Positions 43,401 through 50,925 of a stretch of DNA of 64,000 bases are shown in pieces. The DNA comes from Psychroserpens sp. NJDZ02. Its GTDB lineage: Bacteria > Bacteroidota > Bacteroidia > Flavobacteriales > Flavobacteriaceae. The number at the start of each line of letters is the position of its first letter. Positions within the stretch are counted from its first letter, which is position 1. The notes below the pieces were generated by a model that was given only the letters and a program-made list of their open reading frames with translations, did no database searches and was not told the origin of the DNA. The DNA lies in NCBI RefSeq assembly GCF_004843725.1, contig NZ_CP039451.1, forward strand, positions 680,501-744,500. The letters are read 5' to 3'. A program made the position numbers and the translations under genes.

Positions 43401-43536
43401 AAGAGGTTATTTTTATCAAAGGCGTTTCTTCACCTACACCATGAACTACAATGGTATAATTTTTCTCTAATGTTATAAGAAAATAATGGACAGTATTGTT
43501 AATGGTTTGCGTGAAATATTTTTCCAAATGAGTCAT
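40486..43536 (-). CDS. Large WGR / ankyrin-repeat / TPR protein with Imm11-like C terminus
   Basis: A 1016-residue soluble protein, mosaic in structure. Residues ~10-75 resemble a WGR domain (VHYFLITLEKNYTIVVHGVG, with a later ETAEKAVNTMF helix). Residues ~80-320 are helical and acidic. Residues ~325-560 are ankyrin repeats (for example LLEVLLKKGVNVNQRDIDGNT and VVKLLLEYNANPNA). Residues ~565-740 look like TPR helices. A second WGR-like block follows (FTWQTGTIGEKGKM, AQALTVYFNKLKN). The last ~170 residues resemble the Imm11/DUF1629 immunity family (LDFLSGKKI, IPVMSKRFIDLLTETGVTGLQTFPVII). No toxin gene is adjacent. It is monocistronic and has no TGACCTAGGTCA operator. Function unknown; a protein-interaction or immunity-type role is a guess. 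Confidence 0.7.
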   Translation of the reverse strand: MTHLEKYFTQTINNTVHYFLITLEKNYTIVVHGVGEETPLIKITSFENKETAEKAVNTMFLAKQEEQYKEVEKPEEVSIFSIAMAQLKRDDLVVFEKGLVTLKTLVDIYYTRDKHPFVQFLGVKMKDESLVVVSILDEYLQKHRNKLSSSVLISVFQMTLQNIYFNFEATSFVVEEIIKRKDLTAQLAIVTQFYEACEYYDAGHRFWSRTNQDVLIDTYFPKFESEALLKLLSEASGDMLNNDGGDGMDDLFAPALHNTEDPVLQQNILDVLEAYKKEYEEAEYVEEDYFEALLDEILESASEYVEKGIDLLKKRKENREILSAAIEDVNLEKIEELLNDGAKLDKGLTENVIQYTLEHKNLSIIKLCKSKGVAFDVKELLFDAEEHVDVVIDCIESGIIDINYIDKESNKNLLFFVSENKNLLEVLLKKGVNVNQRDIDGNTILSKVCYYARANNKKYTDVVKLLLEYNANPNASKTTDELQKGETIPLLSAVDNEAVEITKMLINASADVNAMHKNGNNPLIIAHSRNNTVLIDLLVQAGATAPENILLKIKFLRYAAKKEWGQVIEMEDAIILAYPNDFNVILNLAQGHYFYKSNYTQAVIYAKQALQLKANNSSLNILFMSLIRLGQVQSTIDIFTKHKKDFSPERILADNIIGNLVVAYCASGQLQEGLDVLSPYFSKVEESRKSRGVMSFNIACMYALLNDIHEMLPYVINALEREYTKADFLNDSDFANYHTNELFLFILNQDHKKNIELEEYIEDNEANTFKKLNVKAFYNTGSFSFENDDHEFTWQTGTIGEKGKMISRLYVSKAQALTVYFNKLKNRTPEGKNMYFVLEEANSSGTDVVLKVANKEYDGLDFLSGKKIATGLDTPIVITTNAKSGDAILDFNDGNIPVMSKRFIDLLTETGVTGLQTFPVIIKSQKDDTVWDDYFAVNIIDVVACGAFPASLFKEKKPKHGIRCELALDTSKIDETLLFRLQEYLPTIVLHRNVVKHLIDNDPDEVLTWEFKGIIH

Positions 43537-43902
43537 GAAATTATTTTTGATATTACTAAACTATAGTGATTTATTTAAGAGTGCAAATTACTATTTATAT
43601 GATATAATTTATCACGGTTTTCAGTGATAAGCCTTCATAAAAACCATGTTTTCATTCAAAAGTAAAGCAAAACTTTAAAGTGGCACTTTTATTATAATCT
43701 ACTACCCTATTATTAAATATGATAAGATGTTCTAATCCTTTATTAAAAGACAAAATCTTCTAAAATAGATTTATAGCCCTAATAAATCAAAACAAAAAGG
43801 AATAATTTATAGTATGCAAAATGCAATTCTTAATGCCGTATTACTTATTAAAGTATTATAGAATAACCACACCAATCGACAGTTTATCTTTTTCTTAGTA
43901 AC
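43537..43902. other. Long intergenic region with an inverted repeat, no gene
   Basis: No convincing coding region is present; the longest start-stop runs are of about 15 codons. TAATTTGCAC on the minus strand at 43590-43581 could be a -7 box for the ankyrin gene. An inverted repeat TTATCAC-N8-GTGATAA (43609-43630) lies just upstream of it. The rest (43631-43902) is AT-rich with nothing I can support before the operator of the sigma-like gene. Confidence 0.6.
43609..43630 (-). promoter_or_regulatory. Inverted repeat upstream of the ankyrin gene, candidate operator
   Basis: TTATCAC (43609-43615) and GTGATAA (43624-43630), 8-base spacer, 73 bases before the ankyrin start codon and upstream of the putative -7 box. 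It differs from the island's TGA-N6-TCA motif in core and spacing. Confidence 0.4.
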
Positions 43903-43945
43903 TGACCTAAGTCATTTTATATCAAACGTTAAGTTTACATCTTTA
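43903..43945 (+). promoter_or_regulatory. Operator/-7 promoter module B (sigma-like gene)
   Basis: TGACCTAAGTCA at 43903-43914. The -7 position at 43938-43945 reads CATCTTTA (4 of 6 conserved bases), the weakest -7 of the set but at the same distance. ATG at 43971. Confidence 0.75.
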
Positions 43946-43970
43946 CATATAATTTATTAAGACCTATATC

Positions 43971-44747
43971 ATGCAAACAAATGTTTCTTATTTCGAAAAT
44001 AAAAAGGAGTTCCGTTTATTAGTTACTAAATCCTTTCCAAATTTAATTAAACTAAAAAAAGAAGGAGACCAAACGTCTTTTAACGCCTTAGTATTACAAA
44101 TAATGCCACAAATACGACAGTACGTCAATACACAATTAAATGTCGCTATTAGCAAAGGGCATTTCTCAAAAAACAAGTATAAGGCAGACGATATTATAGA
44201 TCAGCTATTTGTCGAAATTTACGATCATATTGAAGAGGTTAAAAAAGAAGAACACTTCTACCAATGGTTATATAAAAAGACCAATGCACTATTAGAAGAC
44301 CTTAGTATCAACGAAGAATTTGATGATTTATTCTTTAAAAATATCGACGACTATTCTAAACCAGAATGGGATGCCATGCAAGAGAAGTATAGTTCTGATG
44401 CTGATGGAGATGGTCATACAAAACTAATTGAAGAATTTTCAGATAGCTCTTACAACCATAACGACTACACCTTAAACCATGTATTTATTGAAAATAAAGA
44501 AAAAGGTTGGATTGAAAAAATTGACAAAGACTTAAGTGGTGAAGACATTAAAAATCACATTGCCATGGTGTTATACAACCTACCATCTGCTATGCGTAAT
44601 GTTTTTGAATTATTTACAACACAAGAATTAAGTCTAGAAGAAATTGCTGAAATAAGAGATAATACGGTTGAGGAAGTGGCACAACTTTTAAAAGATGCTA
44701 AAAACGCGCTACAACTTAGTTTTTTCAATAGATATACCAATAAATAG
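43971..44747 (+). CDS. Divergent RNA polymerase sigma-70-like factor
   Basis: A 258-residue protein with ECF-like features. A region-2-like segment (QIMPQIRQYVN, ADDIIDQLFVEIYDHI, HFYQWLYKKTNALLEDL) occupies ~45-110. A long acidic linker (~115-175) contains SSDADGDGHTKL. A region-4-like helix-turn-helix (LYNLPSAMRNVFELFTTQELSLEEIAEIRDNTVEEVAQLLKDAKNAL) occupies ~200-250. The linker is longer than in typical ECF factors. Its promoter holds a TGACCTAAGTCA operator, so it is probably induced with the stress island and could amplify or extend the response. The next gene follows after 27 bases. Confidence 0.72.
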   Translation: MQTNVSYFENKKEFRLLVTKSFPNLIKLKKEGDQTSFNALVLQIMPQIRQYVNTQLNVAISKGHFSKNKYKADDIIDQLFVEIYDHIEEVKKEEHFYQWLYKKTNALLEDLSINEEFDDLFFKNIDDYSKPEWDAMQEKYSSDADGDGHTKLIEEFSDSSYNHNDYTLNHVFIENKEKGWIEKIDKDLSGEDIKNHIAMVLYNLPSAMRNVFELFTTQELSLEEIAEIRDNTVEEVAQLLKDAKNALQLSFFNRYTNK

Positions 44748-44774
44748 AATAATTACAATTTAAAACAGACTATT

Positions 44775-45182
44775 ATGAATACAGTAACTTCAAACCCAAA
44801 AACAGAATTTTTACTTGGTGCAGGACTAGATGTGTTGCACTTTGAAAGCAGAGAATGGCTTGACACCATTGACTTTTGGAAAGATGAAATTAGATTTTTT
44901 AATGATTTATTAAAGCATAAAGAAGCCTCAGATAAAAATAATTCAGAATATGAAAGCATGCTAAAAAACTTAGATAAGGTGCATGCTGATGTATTTAATG
45001 ATTTAAGAGAAAGCGTGGTAAAACACGAACAATTATTATCAAATATCGAGCTTGCAAAAAAAGGCTTATCTGATAATGATTACAGAGAAAAACATGCACA
45101 ACTTTTATCAAGAATCAACACTTTTACTAACGATTTTAAAACGTTTAAAAAAGTAGTTTTTGACTACTCAAAAGGTTTATAA
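44775..45182 (+). CDS. Unnamed coiled-coil stress protein (W-x5-F[WY] family), paralogue 1
   Basis: A 135-residue all-helical protein. It shares an ungapped block with the products of 61590-61976 and 62693-63160: W-x5-F-[WY]-[KQ]-x-[ED]-[IL]-x-F-[FL]-[NH] near the N terminus (here WLDTIDFWKDEIRFFN). A second block is H-x17-[KR]-K-x-[VF]-F near the C terminus (here H in REKH, then KKVVF). No membrane segment or catalytic motif is visible. It is co-transcribed with the sigma-like gene, 27 bases upstream. All three paralogues lie behind TGA-N6-TCA operators. Function unknown. Confidence 0.75.
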   Translation: MNTVTSNPKTEFLLGAGLDVLHFESREWLDTIDFWKDEIRFFNDLLKHKEASDKNNSEYESMLKNLDKVHADVFNDLRESVVKHEQLLSNIELAKKGLSDNDYREKHAQLLSRINTFTNDFKTFKKVVFDYSKGL

Positions 45183-45190
45183 TTATCACA

Positions 45191-45239
45191 ACTACTGGAG
45201 ACATTAGTATTATCTTTTAAACACCGTGTCTTCAGTAGT
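45191..45239 (+). other. Long-range hairpin between two regulon genes
   Basis: ACTACTGGAGAC (45191-45202) can pair with GTCTTCAGTAGT (45228-45239) through 12 pairs including one G-T, around a 25-base AT-rich loop. It lies in the 84-base gap before the gene at 45266. It could be a processing or attenuation element; no T-tract follows directly. Confidence 0.6.
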
Positions 45240-45265
45240 TATTAAACATAACATACTAAAACACC

Positions 45266-45631
45266 ATGACTATGGAATTATCCCTATATACTAAAACATA
45301 TAATGACGCTGATGTAATTAATAATTTTATGGATTTATACCATAGCTTACATATGACACATTTAGCTAGTGATCTTTTAAAAAAAGGATTATCTCCTGAT
45401 CAAATATCAGATGCAGTAGCAACAGCCTTAACCATTGCAAAAACGTCTAATATTGAGACAAGCAAGCATTTTATGCCTGTATACAGTGGAATAAACGAAC
45501 AGATTATTCAGGATTGTAAATTATCACATTTGGGATATGGATTGGTAATAATGAATGCCGATAAAAGCCTACCACTTGTAGGAAGTTTTCAAGTAGATGT
45601 TTTAAAAGAATTTCTTAATGAAGTGCACTAA
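45266..45631 (+). CDS. Hypothetical protein
   Basis: A 121-residue soluble protein without a recognised domain. It has a helical N-terminal half (DADVINNFMDLYHSLHMTHLASDLLKKGLSPDQISDAV) and a short alpha/beta end (HLGYGLVIMNADKSLPLVG). Two start codons are possible (45266 and 45272). It is separated from the preceding stress gene by a long hairpin and has no operator of its own, so it may be the distal gene of the sigma-like operon. It ends 17 bases before the convergent xth gene. Confidence 0.6.
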   Translation: MTMELSLYTKTYNDADVINNFMDLYHSLHMTHLASDLLKKGLSPDQISDAVATALTIAKTSNIETSKHFMPVYSGINEQIIQDCKLSHLGYGLVIMNADKSLPLVGSFQVDVLKEFLNEVH

Positions 45632-45648
45632 TTAATTAGCCTGCTTCT

Positions 45649-46410
45649 TTAAGTGATTTCAAGACTAATTGGACAATGATCAGAACCATAGTAATCGGAT
45701 AATATTTGTGTCGTTCTGACTTTATCTATTAGCGTATTGCTTACCAAAAAATAATCAATGCGCCATCCTGCATTACGTTCTCTAAACTTAAAACGATAAC
45801 TCCAAAAGGTATACGCAATAGTATCGGGATATTTACTTCTATATACATCTACAAATCCAGAATGGATACACTTATCCATCCCATCAATTTCAGTTTGTGT
45901 GTAACCTGCGGTTTTATTATAATTAGACTTGTCATTTTTTAAATCGATTGCTTTATGAGCAACATTAAAATCACCACAAACAATAACAGGCTTAGTCTTT
46001 TCTAATTTTTTTAAATAGGTCAAAAAATCGGCATCCCATTTTTCTCTATAGTCTAAACGCTCTAATTTTTGTCCAGAATTAGGAACATACACGTTTACTA
46101 AATAAAAACCATCATATTCTGCACATTGTACTCTTCCCTCCGCATCATGCTTTTCAATCCCCATAGCATTACTAAAAGATAACGGTTTTGATTTACTTAA
46201 TATCGTTGTGCCCGAATAGCCTTTTTTATCTACCGAATTATAATATTGTTTATAACCACTCATAGACACCAAAGCCTTTTCAACCTCATTATCCTGAGCC
46301 TTTGTTTCTTGCAGGCATAAAATATCTGGATTTAAAGTTGCTATAGATTCAAAAAAATCTTTTTTCACCATAGCTCTAATTCCATTAACATTCCAAGACA
46401 CAATTTTCAT
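45649..46410 (-). CDS. xth: Exodeoxyribonuclease III
   Basis: A 253-residue AP endonuclease/exonuclease of the EEP superfamily for base-excision repair. Conserved blocks: SWNVNGIRA (metal Asn), LCLQETKA (metal Glu), YSGTTILSK, CGDFNVAHKAID (catalytic Asp/Asn), WRIDYFLVS and SDHCPISLEI (catalytic Asp-His). Full length. It is downstream of the P-type ATPase gene by 109 bases in the same direction; membership in that operon is possible but not shown. A DNA-repair function fits the surrounding stress genes. Confidence 0.95.
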   Translation of the reverse strand: MKIVSWNVNGIRAMVKKDFFESIATLNPDILCLQETKAQDNEVEKALVSMSGYKQYYNSVDKKGYSGTTILSKSKPLSFSNAMGIEKHDAEGRVQCAEYDGFYLVNVYVPNSGQKLERLDYREKWDADFLTYLKKLEKTKPVIVCGDFNVAHKAIDLKNDKSNYNKTAGYTQTEIDGMDKCIHSGFVDVYRSKYPDTIAYTFWSYRFKFRERNAGWRIDYFLVSNTLIDKVRTTQILSDYYGSDHCPISLEIT

Positions 46411-46519
46411 AAAGTCTATTTTTTAGGGTTAAATAACTTAATTTTTATATTCAGAATACACCGCTTTTAATTACAAAAACAGAGGTGTAAAAAGCCTTTA
46501 AACCCAATATAAATGAGTG

Positions 46520-49024
46520 CTATAGTTGACTTGTTCTACGTTTGTTCCATTTTACAACTTCGTACCAAATTACTGTTATAAAACCTGTTGCTACACTACT
46601 AAATAATTGAAAAAAGCTTAAAGCCTCAAACTCAAAGAATTTTGCAAATGGTGTTATAAAAAGCAATGCTATCGTAATACTTATAGTGATACCAATTATT
46701 AAGAGTACTAGCTTATTTTTATATTTTAAGGTCGTTAAGATTGAATAATAAAAAGACCTATTAATCAAAGTTAAAAAGATATTAGCGCTAATTAACGTGG
46801 TAAACACCATGCTACGTGTTAATGCCTCATTAAAATTATGTTGTATACCATATTGATAAACAAGCAGCACACCTAAAGTAATCATTAAACCTTGCAAGAT
46901 ACTAGTCGTTAATTCTTTTCCATTAAAAAAAGTAACCGTAAACGGACGTGGCTTTTGAAACATCGTGTTTTTCTCTATCGGTTCGTTTTCATAAATAATA
47001 GAGCATGTTGGCCCCATTATTAATTCTAAAAAAATAATATGTATTGGAGAAAAGATATTGGGATAAGCCCAACCCAATGCTAAGGGAATAAACACGGTTA
47101 AAATAATAGGGATATGTATTGAAATAATATATTGAATCGCTTTTTTAAGATTGGCATAAATCCGCCTTCCCATAGCAATAGCATCGACCATTTTTGATAA
47201 ATCATCTTCCAATAATATTAATGAGGCTGCTTGTTTAGCTATTTCGGTTCCTTTTTTACCCATAGCAATACCAATATGTGCTGCTTTTAAAGCTGGACCA
47301 TCATTAACACCATCTCCGGTCATGGCTACTATTTCATTATTCGCTTTTAAAGCATTAATAATTTTTAATTTTGCTTCAGGAAACATTCTTGTAAAAATAG
47401 TGGTCTCTTTTACTTTTTGCTGTAATTCAGCTGCTGTAAGCTGCATTAATTCGTCTCCAGACATACTGTTCTCAAAACCGTTTAAACCAATTTCTTTAGC
47501 AATAGCCCTAGTTGTTAAAGCATTATCACCAGTAATAACTTTAACCTTAATTCCTGCTAAACTAAAATCCTTAAGTACCGCTACTATATTTTTTTTTGGA
47601 GGATCATAAAAAGCGACGATTCCTTTAAAATCGAACTCAAAATCCTGTTGCTTTTCTGGATAAGCATCCCCTTTAAAATGCGTTTCTGCCACGCCCAACA
47701 CACGATAACCTTCTGCTGTTATGGTTTTAATCGCATTGTTTATACGTTCTTTTTCTTCTGTTGAAAGATTTGAAATAGCTAATATTGCTTCCGGAGCTCC
47801 CTTTGCAGCAATTATCCTTTTGCCTTGATTATTCTCAAACACATGAGTCATCATAGGTGGTTTTCCGCCTAATGGATATTCGTGTACAAGTTTAAATTGG
47901 GCACGTTGATCTATCTTAGTTGTCTTTTTATAAGCTTTATGCAATGCGATTTCCATTGGATCAAAAGGGATAGGCTCACTCGCCCACATGGCTATTCTAA
48001 TCAATTCATTCTCTGCTGCACCTAAACTATCCTCGATTTTAAAAATAGAATTAGAAGATAAGGTATACAGTCTAGCAAGACTCATTTTATTTTCTGTAAT
48101 AGTTCCTGTTTTGTCTGTACAGATCACAGTCGCACTTCCTAAAGTTTCAACCGTTTTAATTTGCTTAACAATAACACCTAACTTCATCAATCGCCATGAG
48201 CCCAAAGCCATAAACGTTGCAAAAGCTACCGGAATTTCCTCTGGCAAAATACTCATCGCCAAAGTCAACGCTTTTAGTAAACTATCTAAGATATTATGAG
48301 AATGGTAGAAGTTAATCCCCCACACAATCATAAAAACAACAGCTCCAATAATAGCCATTTTTTTTACAAAATTGTTGATCTGTAATTCTAAAGGTGTTTT
48401 TTCTTTATGGATGCCTTCTAAGCTTTTTCCTATTTTACCTAATTGCGTGGTATTACCAATAGCAGTAACGGTAACAATAGCTAATCCACCCGAAACTAAA
48501 GTCCCTTGATATACTTTATTATCTGTTTTTGTTTTGTCTTTATAAACCGTTAGCGATTCTCCGGTTAGAATAGATTCGTTTACTGAAAAATCATTAGAAT
48601 GCACAATAATACCATCTGCTGCTACGGTACCGCCTTCTTCTACTATAAGACTATCTCCAACAACTAATAATTCGCTTTTTATATCTATTGTTTTACCATC
48701 ACGAATGACTTTGCAATTAGGTTCTGAAAAAGTTTTAAGCTTCTCTAAGGCATTACGACTTCTAGAATCTTGATACAAAGAAATAGCTGCAACCAATATT
48801 GTGGCCGAAGTCAAAAAAATACCATCACCCACATCTCCGCTAATAAAATAAATAGAGGAAGCCACCAATAGTAAAATAACCATCGGCTCTTTTACTAAAC
48901 TTTTGATCGCTTCTAAAAAGTAATACTCTTTTTTAGCCTCCAATTTATTATATCCATATATTGAACGTGCCTCTAGCACTTCTTTATTGGATAATCCTGT
49001 TATGTTAAAATTATTTGTTTGCAT
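46520..49024 (-). CDS. Cation-translocating P-type ATPase (type II, PEEIP variant)
   Basis: An 834-residue P-type ATPase. It has a cation-ATPase N-terminal segment (NITGLSNKEVLEARSIYGYN), an actuator domain with LTGESLTVYK, phosphorylation site DKTGT, KGAPE in the nucleotide domain and GDGVNDGPAL in the hinge. The M4 signature is LPEEIPVAF, instead of PEGLP in SERCA or PVALP in proton pumps. M6 carries ELIMGPTCSIIYENEP. Calcium is a reasonable guess for the ion but is not proven. It follows the APC permease by 80 bases, and the BON-headed operon with the module-C operator probably drives it. Confidence 0.9.
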   Translation of the reverse strand: MQTNNFNITGLSNKEVLEARSIYGYNKLEAKKEYYFLEAIKSLVKEPMVILLLVASSIYFISGDVGDGIFLTSATILVAAISLYQDSRSRNALEKLKTFSEPNCKVIRDGKTIDIKSELLVVGDSLIVEEGGTVAADGIIVHSNDFSVNESILTGESLTVYKDKTKTDNKVYQGTLVSGGLAIVTVTAIGNTTQLGKIGKSLEGIHKEKTPLELQINNFVKKMAIIGAVVFMIVWGINFYHSHNILDSLLKALTLAMSILPEEIPVAFATFMALGSWRLMKLGVIVKQIKTVETLGSATVICTDKTGTITENKMSLARLYTLSSNSIFKIEDSLGAAENELIRIAMWASEPIPFDPMEIALHKAYKKTTKIDQRAQFKLVHEYPLGGKPPMMTHVFENNQGKRIIAAKGAPEAILAISNLSTEEKERINNAIKTITAEGYRVLGVAETHFKGDAYPEKQQDFEFDFKGIVAFYDPPKKNIVAVLKDFSLAGIKVKVITGDNALTTRAIAKEIGLNGFENSMSGDELMQLTAAELQQKVKETTIFTRMFPEAKLKIINALKANNEIVAMTGDGVNDGPALKAAHIGIAMGKKGTEIAKQAASLILLEDDLSKMVDAIAMGRRIYANLKKAIQYIISIHIPIILTVFIPLALGWAYPNIFSPIHIIFLELIMGPTCSIIYENEPIEKNTMFQKPRPFTVTFFNGKELTTSILQGLMITLGVLLVYQYGIQHNFNEALTRSMVFTTLISANIFLTLINRSFYYSILTTLKYKNKLVLLIIGITISITIALLFITPFAKFFEFEALSFFQLFSSVATGFITVIWYEVVKWNKRRTSQL

Positions 49025-49104
49025 TAAAATTATGGAATCGTGGTTTTTTATAAATTTAACACATTAGCCTTTATAGTTTGGATATTATACCACTAAATCT
49101 CCAA

Positions 49105-50865
49105 TCAAATAATTAATCGTACGCCACCCAACTCTTCAATTTTATAAGGAAAACGATTGCCTGGAGAACCAATAAACATAAAGTTAATTGGGATATTCCA
49201 TTCTTTAGACAACTTAGTGATTAGCTCTGGACCAAAACTAGCATCTAACTCTACAAATTCGATTTTAATTAAAGGATACTCTCTATCTACCACATCGATA
49301 TCAGTCCTAAATTGCGTGGTAATTAAGTTTCCGTTTTTAGTTGCAGTGACTACTTTTAGTTTTTTAGTATGCTCATTTCTTTGAATATATAATAACACTT
49401 TATTTAATGTTTCCACATCATCATCTTTAGTAAAATAAACAAACTCTTGAGAATTTATCATATCTATTACATTCAATATTTTACTATCTGTTTTCATTAC
49501 AAAACTACGAACAGGATCAAACACCGTATGTATTATTTTTAACACAAACTTTAATAATACCGTCCTATTAAGCATTATGGATGTAAAAACGATGGCAGGA
49601 ATAAAATAATCTAAAAAGACGGTTACATTACTAGCTCCTCCTTTTATGGGCGGCATAACAACATTACCAATCAGCGCGATAATAACAGCAGTAATAGCAA
49701 CAAGTATTGCCATCCAACTTGCTTTTTCGGGACGTGGCAAACTGTTTCTTTTTACTTTAAGTAGCACATTTCCTATGCCGAATAATGTCATTACAGATAA
49801 AAAAGAAATGGTATAAACACCAGCCAATAGTTTGACATCCCCTTTGGTAATTAGCAAAACAGAAATAGTTAGCATTAAGAACACAATTATAATACGATAC
49901 GAGCTTCCTCTTTTATTTTTCTTTAGAAAAAACTGAGGTAAAATACGATCTAAAGCCATGCGTTCCAACAATCCAGAAACACCAACAAAACTTGTTAGCA
50001 CTGCTCCGCTAAGCACTAAAAACGCATCGACACTAATTAATATTGCTAACCAATTACCGCCAACATGTGATGCCATTTCTATTAAAAGTGTATTTTGATA
50101 TGCCTCACTCTGTAATAATGGTATTGCAAATAGCGATAACGCAAATAAAGCCGTTAACGGATTTAATATACTTACTACAACCCACATGTTTTTTAGTGTT
50201 TTTGGAAACACCCCTTTTTGTTGTTCTTCAACAAAATTTGCTGAACTTTCAAATCCAGAAACCCCCAACATAGATGCAGCAAAACCAAGAAAAATAGCTT
50301 TAGTAATACTTCCTGAAGTCGTAGGAAAGTACCAGTTTTCTATAAATAAGCCAATACCATTATTAAACAAGAAGAAAATAATAAAACCACTTAATACCGC
50401 AAAAGAGAATAAATGGAATAGAAAAATACCAATAGCAACTTTGGACGATTCTGAAACCCCTACAATAGTTAGCCCTCCAAAAAAACTAAGTAGAATAATA
50501 GTTGCCATTATAATGGAAATAGATGGCACAATATGATGCAAATAATGAATAGCCTCATTAGCCGAAATAACTGCAGTTGCCATATAGGACAACAAGGTTA
50601 ACGTCGCAGCAAACGACGCCATAAATTTACTTGTTGTATTTAATAAAGCATTATAAGCACCTCCATTTAAAGGTAAAGCACCAACCACTTCTCCATAAAT
50701 TTTTCTGAATAAAAAAAGAACTAACGATACTATTAGTAAGGTAATCCAAGCATATTGTCCAGCAAAAGCAATTGCTAACGCAGACACATATAAAACGGAT
50801 GAACTAATGTCATTTCCACTAATAGCAGTTGCTGCTAATTCGCTTAGTTTTTTATGTTTTTTCAT
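49105..50865 (-). CDS. APC family permease with C-terminal soluble domain
   Basis: A 586-residue transporter: about 12 transmembrane helices in the first ~430 residues, opening with the APC pattern ISGNDISSSVLYVSALAIAFAGQYAW, and GVSGFESSANFVEEQQKGVFPKTL in the middle (consensus for amino acid/polyamine/organocation carriers). A cytoplasmic region of ~140 residues has alternating strands and helices (FVYFTKDDDVETLNKVLLYI, LKVVTATKNG, IKIEFVELDASFGPELI). Substrate unknown. It is sandwiched between the hydroxyacyl-CoA dehydrogenase and P-type ATPase genes. Confidence 0.88.
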   Translation of the reverse strand: MKKHKKLSELAATAISGNDISSSVLYVSALAIAFAGQYAWITLLIVSLVLFLFRKIYGEVVGALPLNGGAYNALLNTTSKFMASFAATLTLLSYMATAVISANEAIHYLHHIVPSISIIMATIILLSFFGGLTIVGVSESSKVAIGIFLFHLFSFAVLSGFIIFFLFNNGIGLFIENWYFPTTSGSITKAIFLGFAASMLGVSGFESSANFVEEQQKGVFPKTLKNMWVVVSILNPLTALFALSLFAIPLLQSEAYQNTLLIEMASHVGGNWLAILISVDAFLVLSGAVLTSFVGVSGLLERMALDRILPQFFLKKNKRGSSYRIIIVFLMLTISVLLITKGDVKLLAGVYTISFLSVMTLFGIGNVLLKVKRNSLPRPEKASWMAILVAITAVIIALIGNVVMPPIKGGASNVTVFLDYFIPAIVFTSIMLNRTVLLKFVLKIIHTVFDPVRSFVMKTDSKILNVIDMINSQEFVYFTKDDDVETLNKVLLYIQRNEHTKKLKVVTATKNGNLITTQFRTDIDVVDREYPLIKIEFVELDASFGPELITKLSKEWNIPINFMFIGSPGNRFPYKIEELGGVRLII

Positions 50866-50925
50866 AAGTATTTTTACTATGATTTACTCCCGTTGGCTTC
50901 CTTACTTATAACGTTAAACAAACTC

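Noticed and set aside
43600..43614. TGATATAATTTATCA as a regulon operator for the ankyrin gene
   Set aside because: The half-sites are separated by a longer spacer than N6, and there is no -7 box at the fixed offset.
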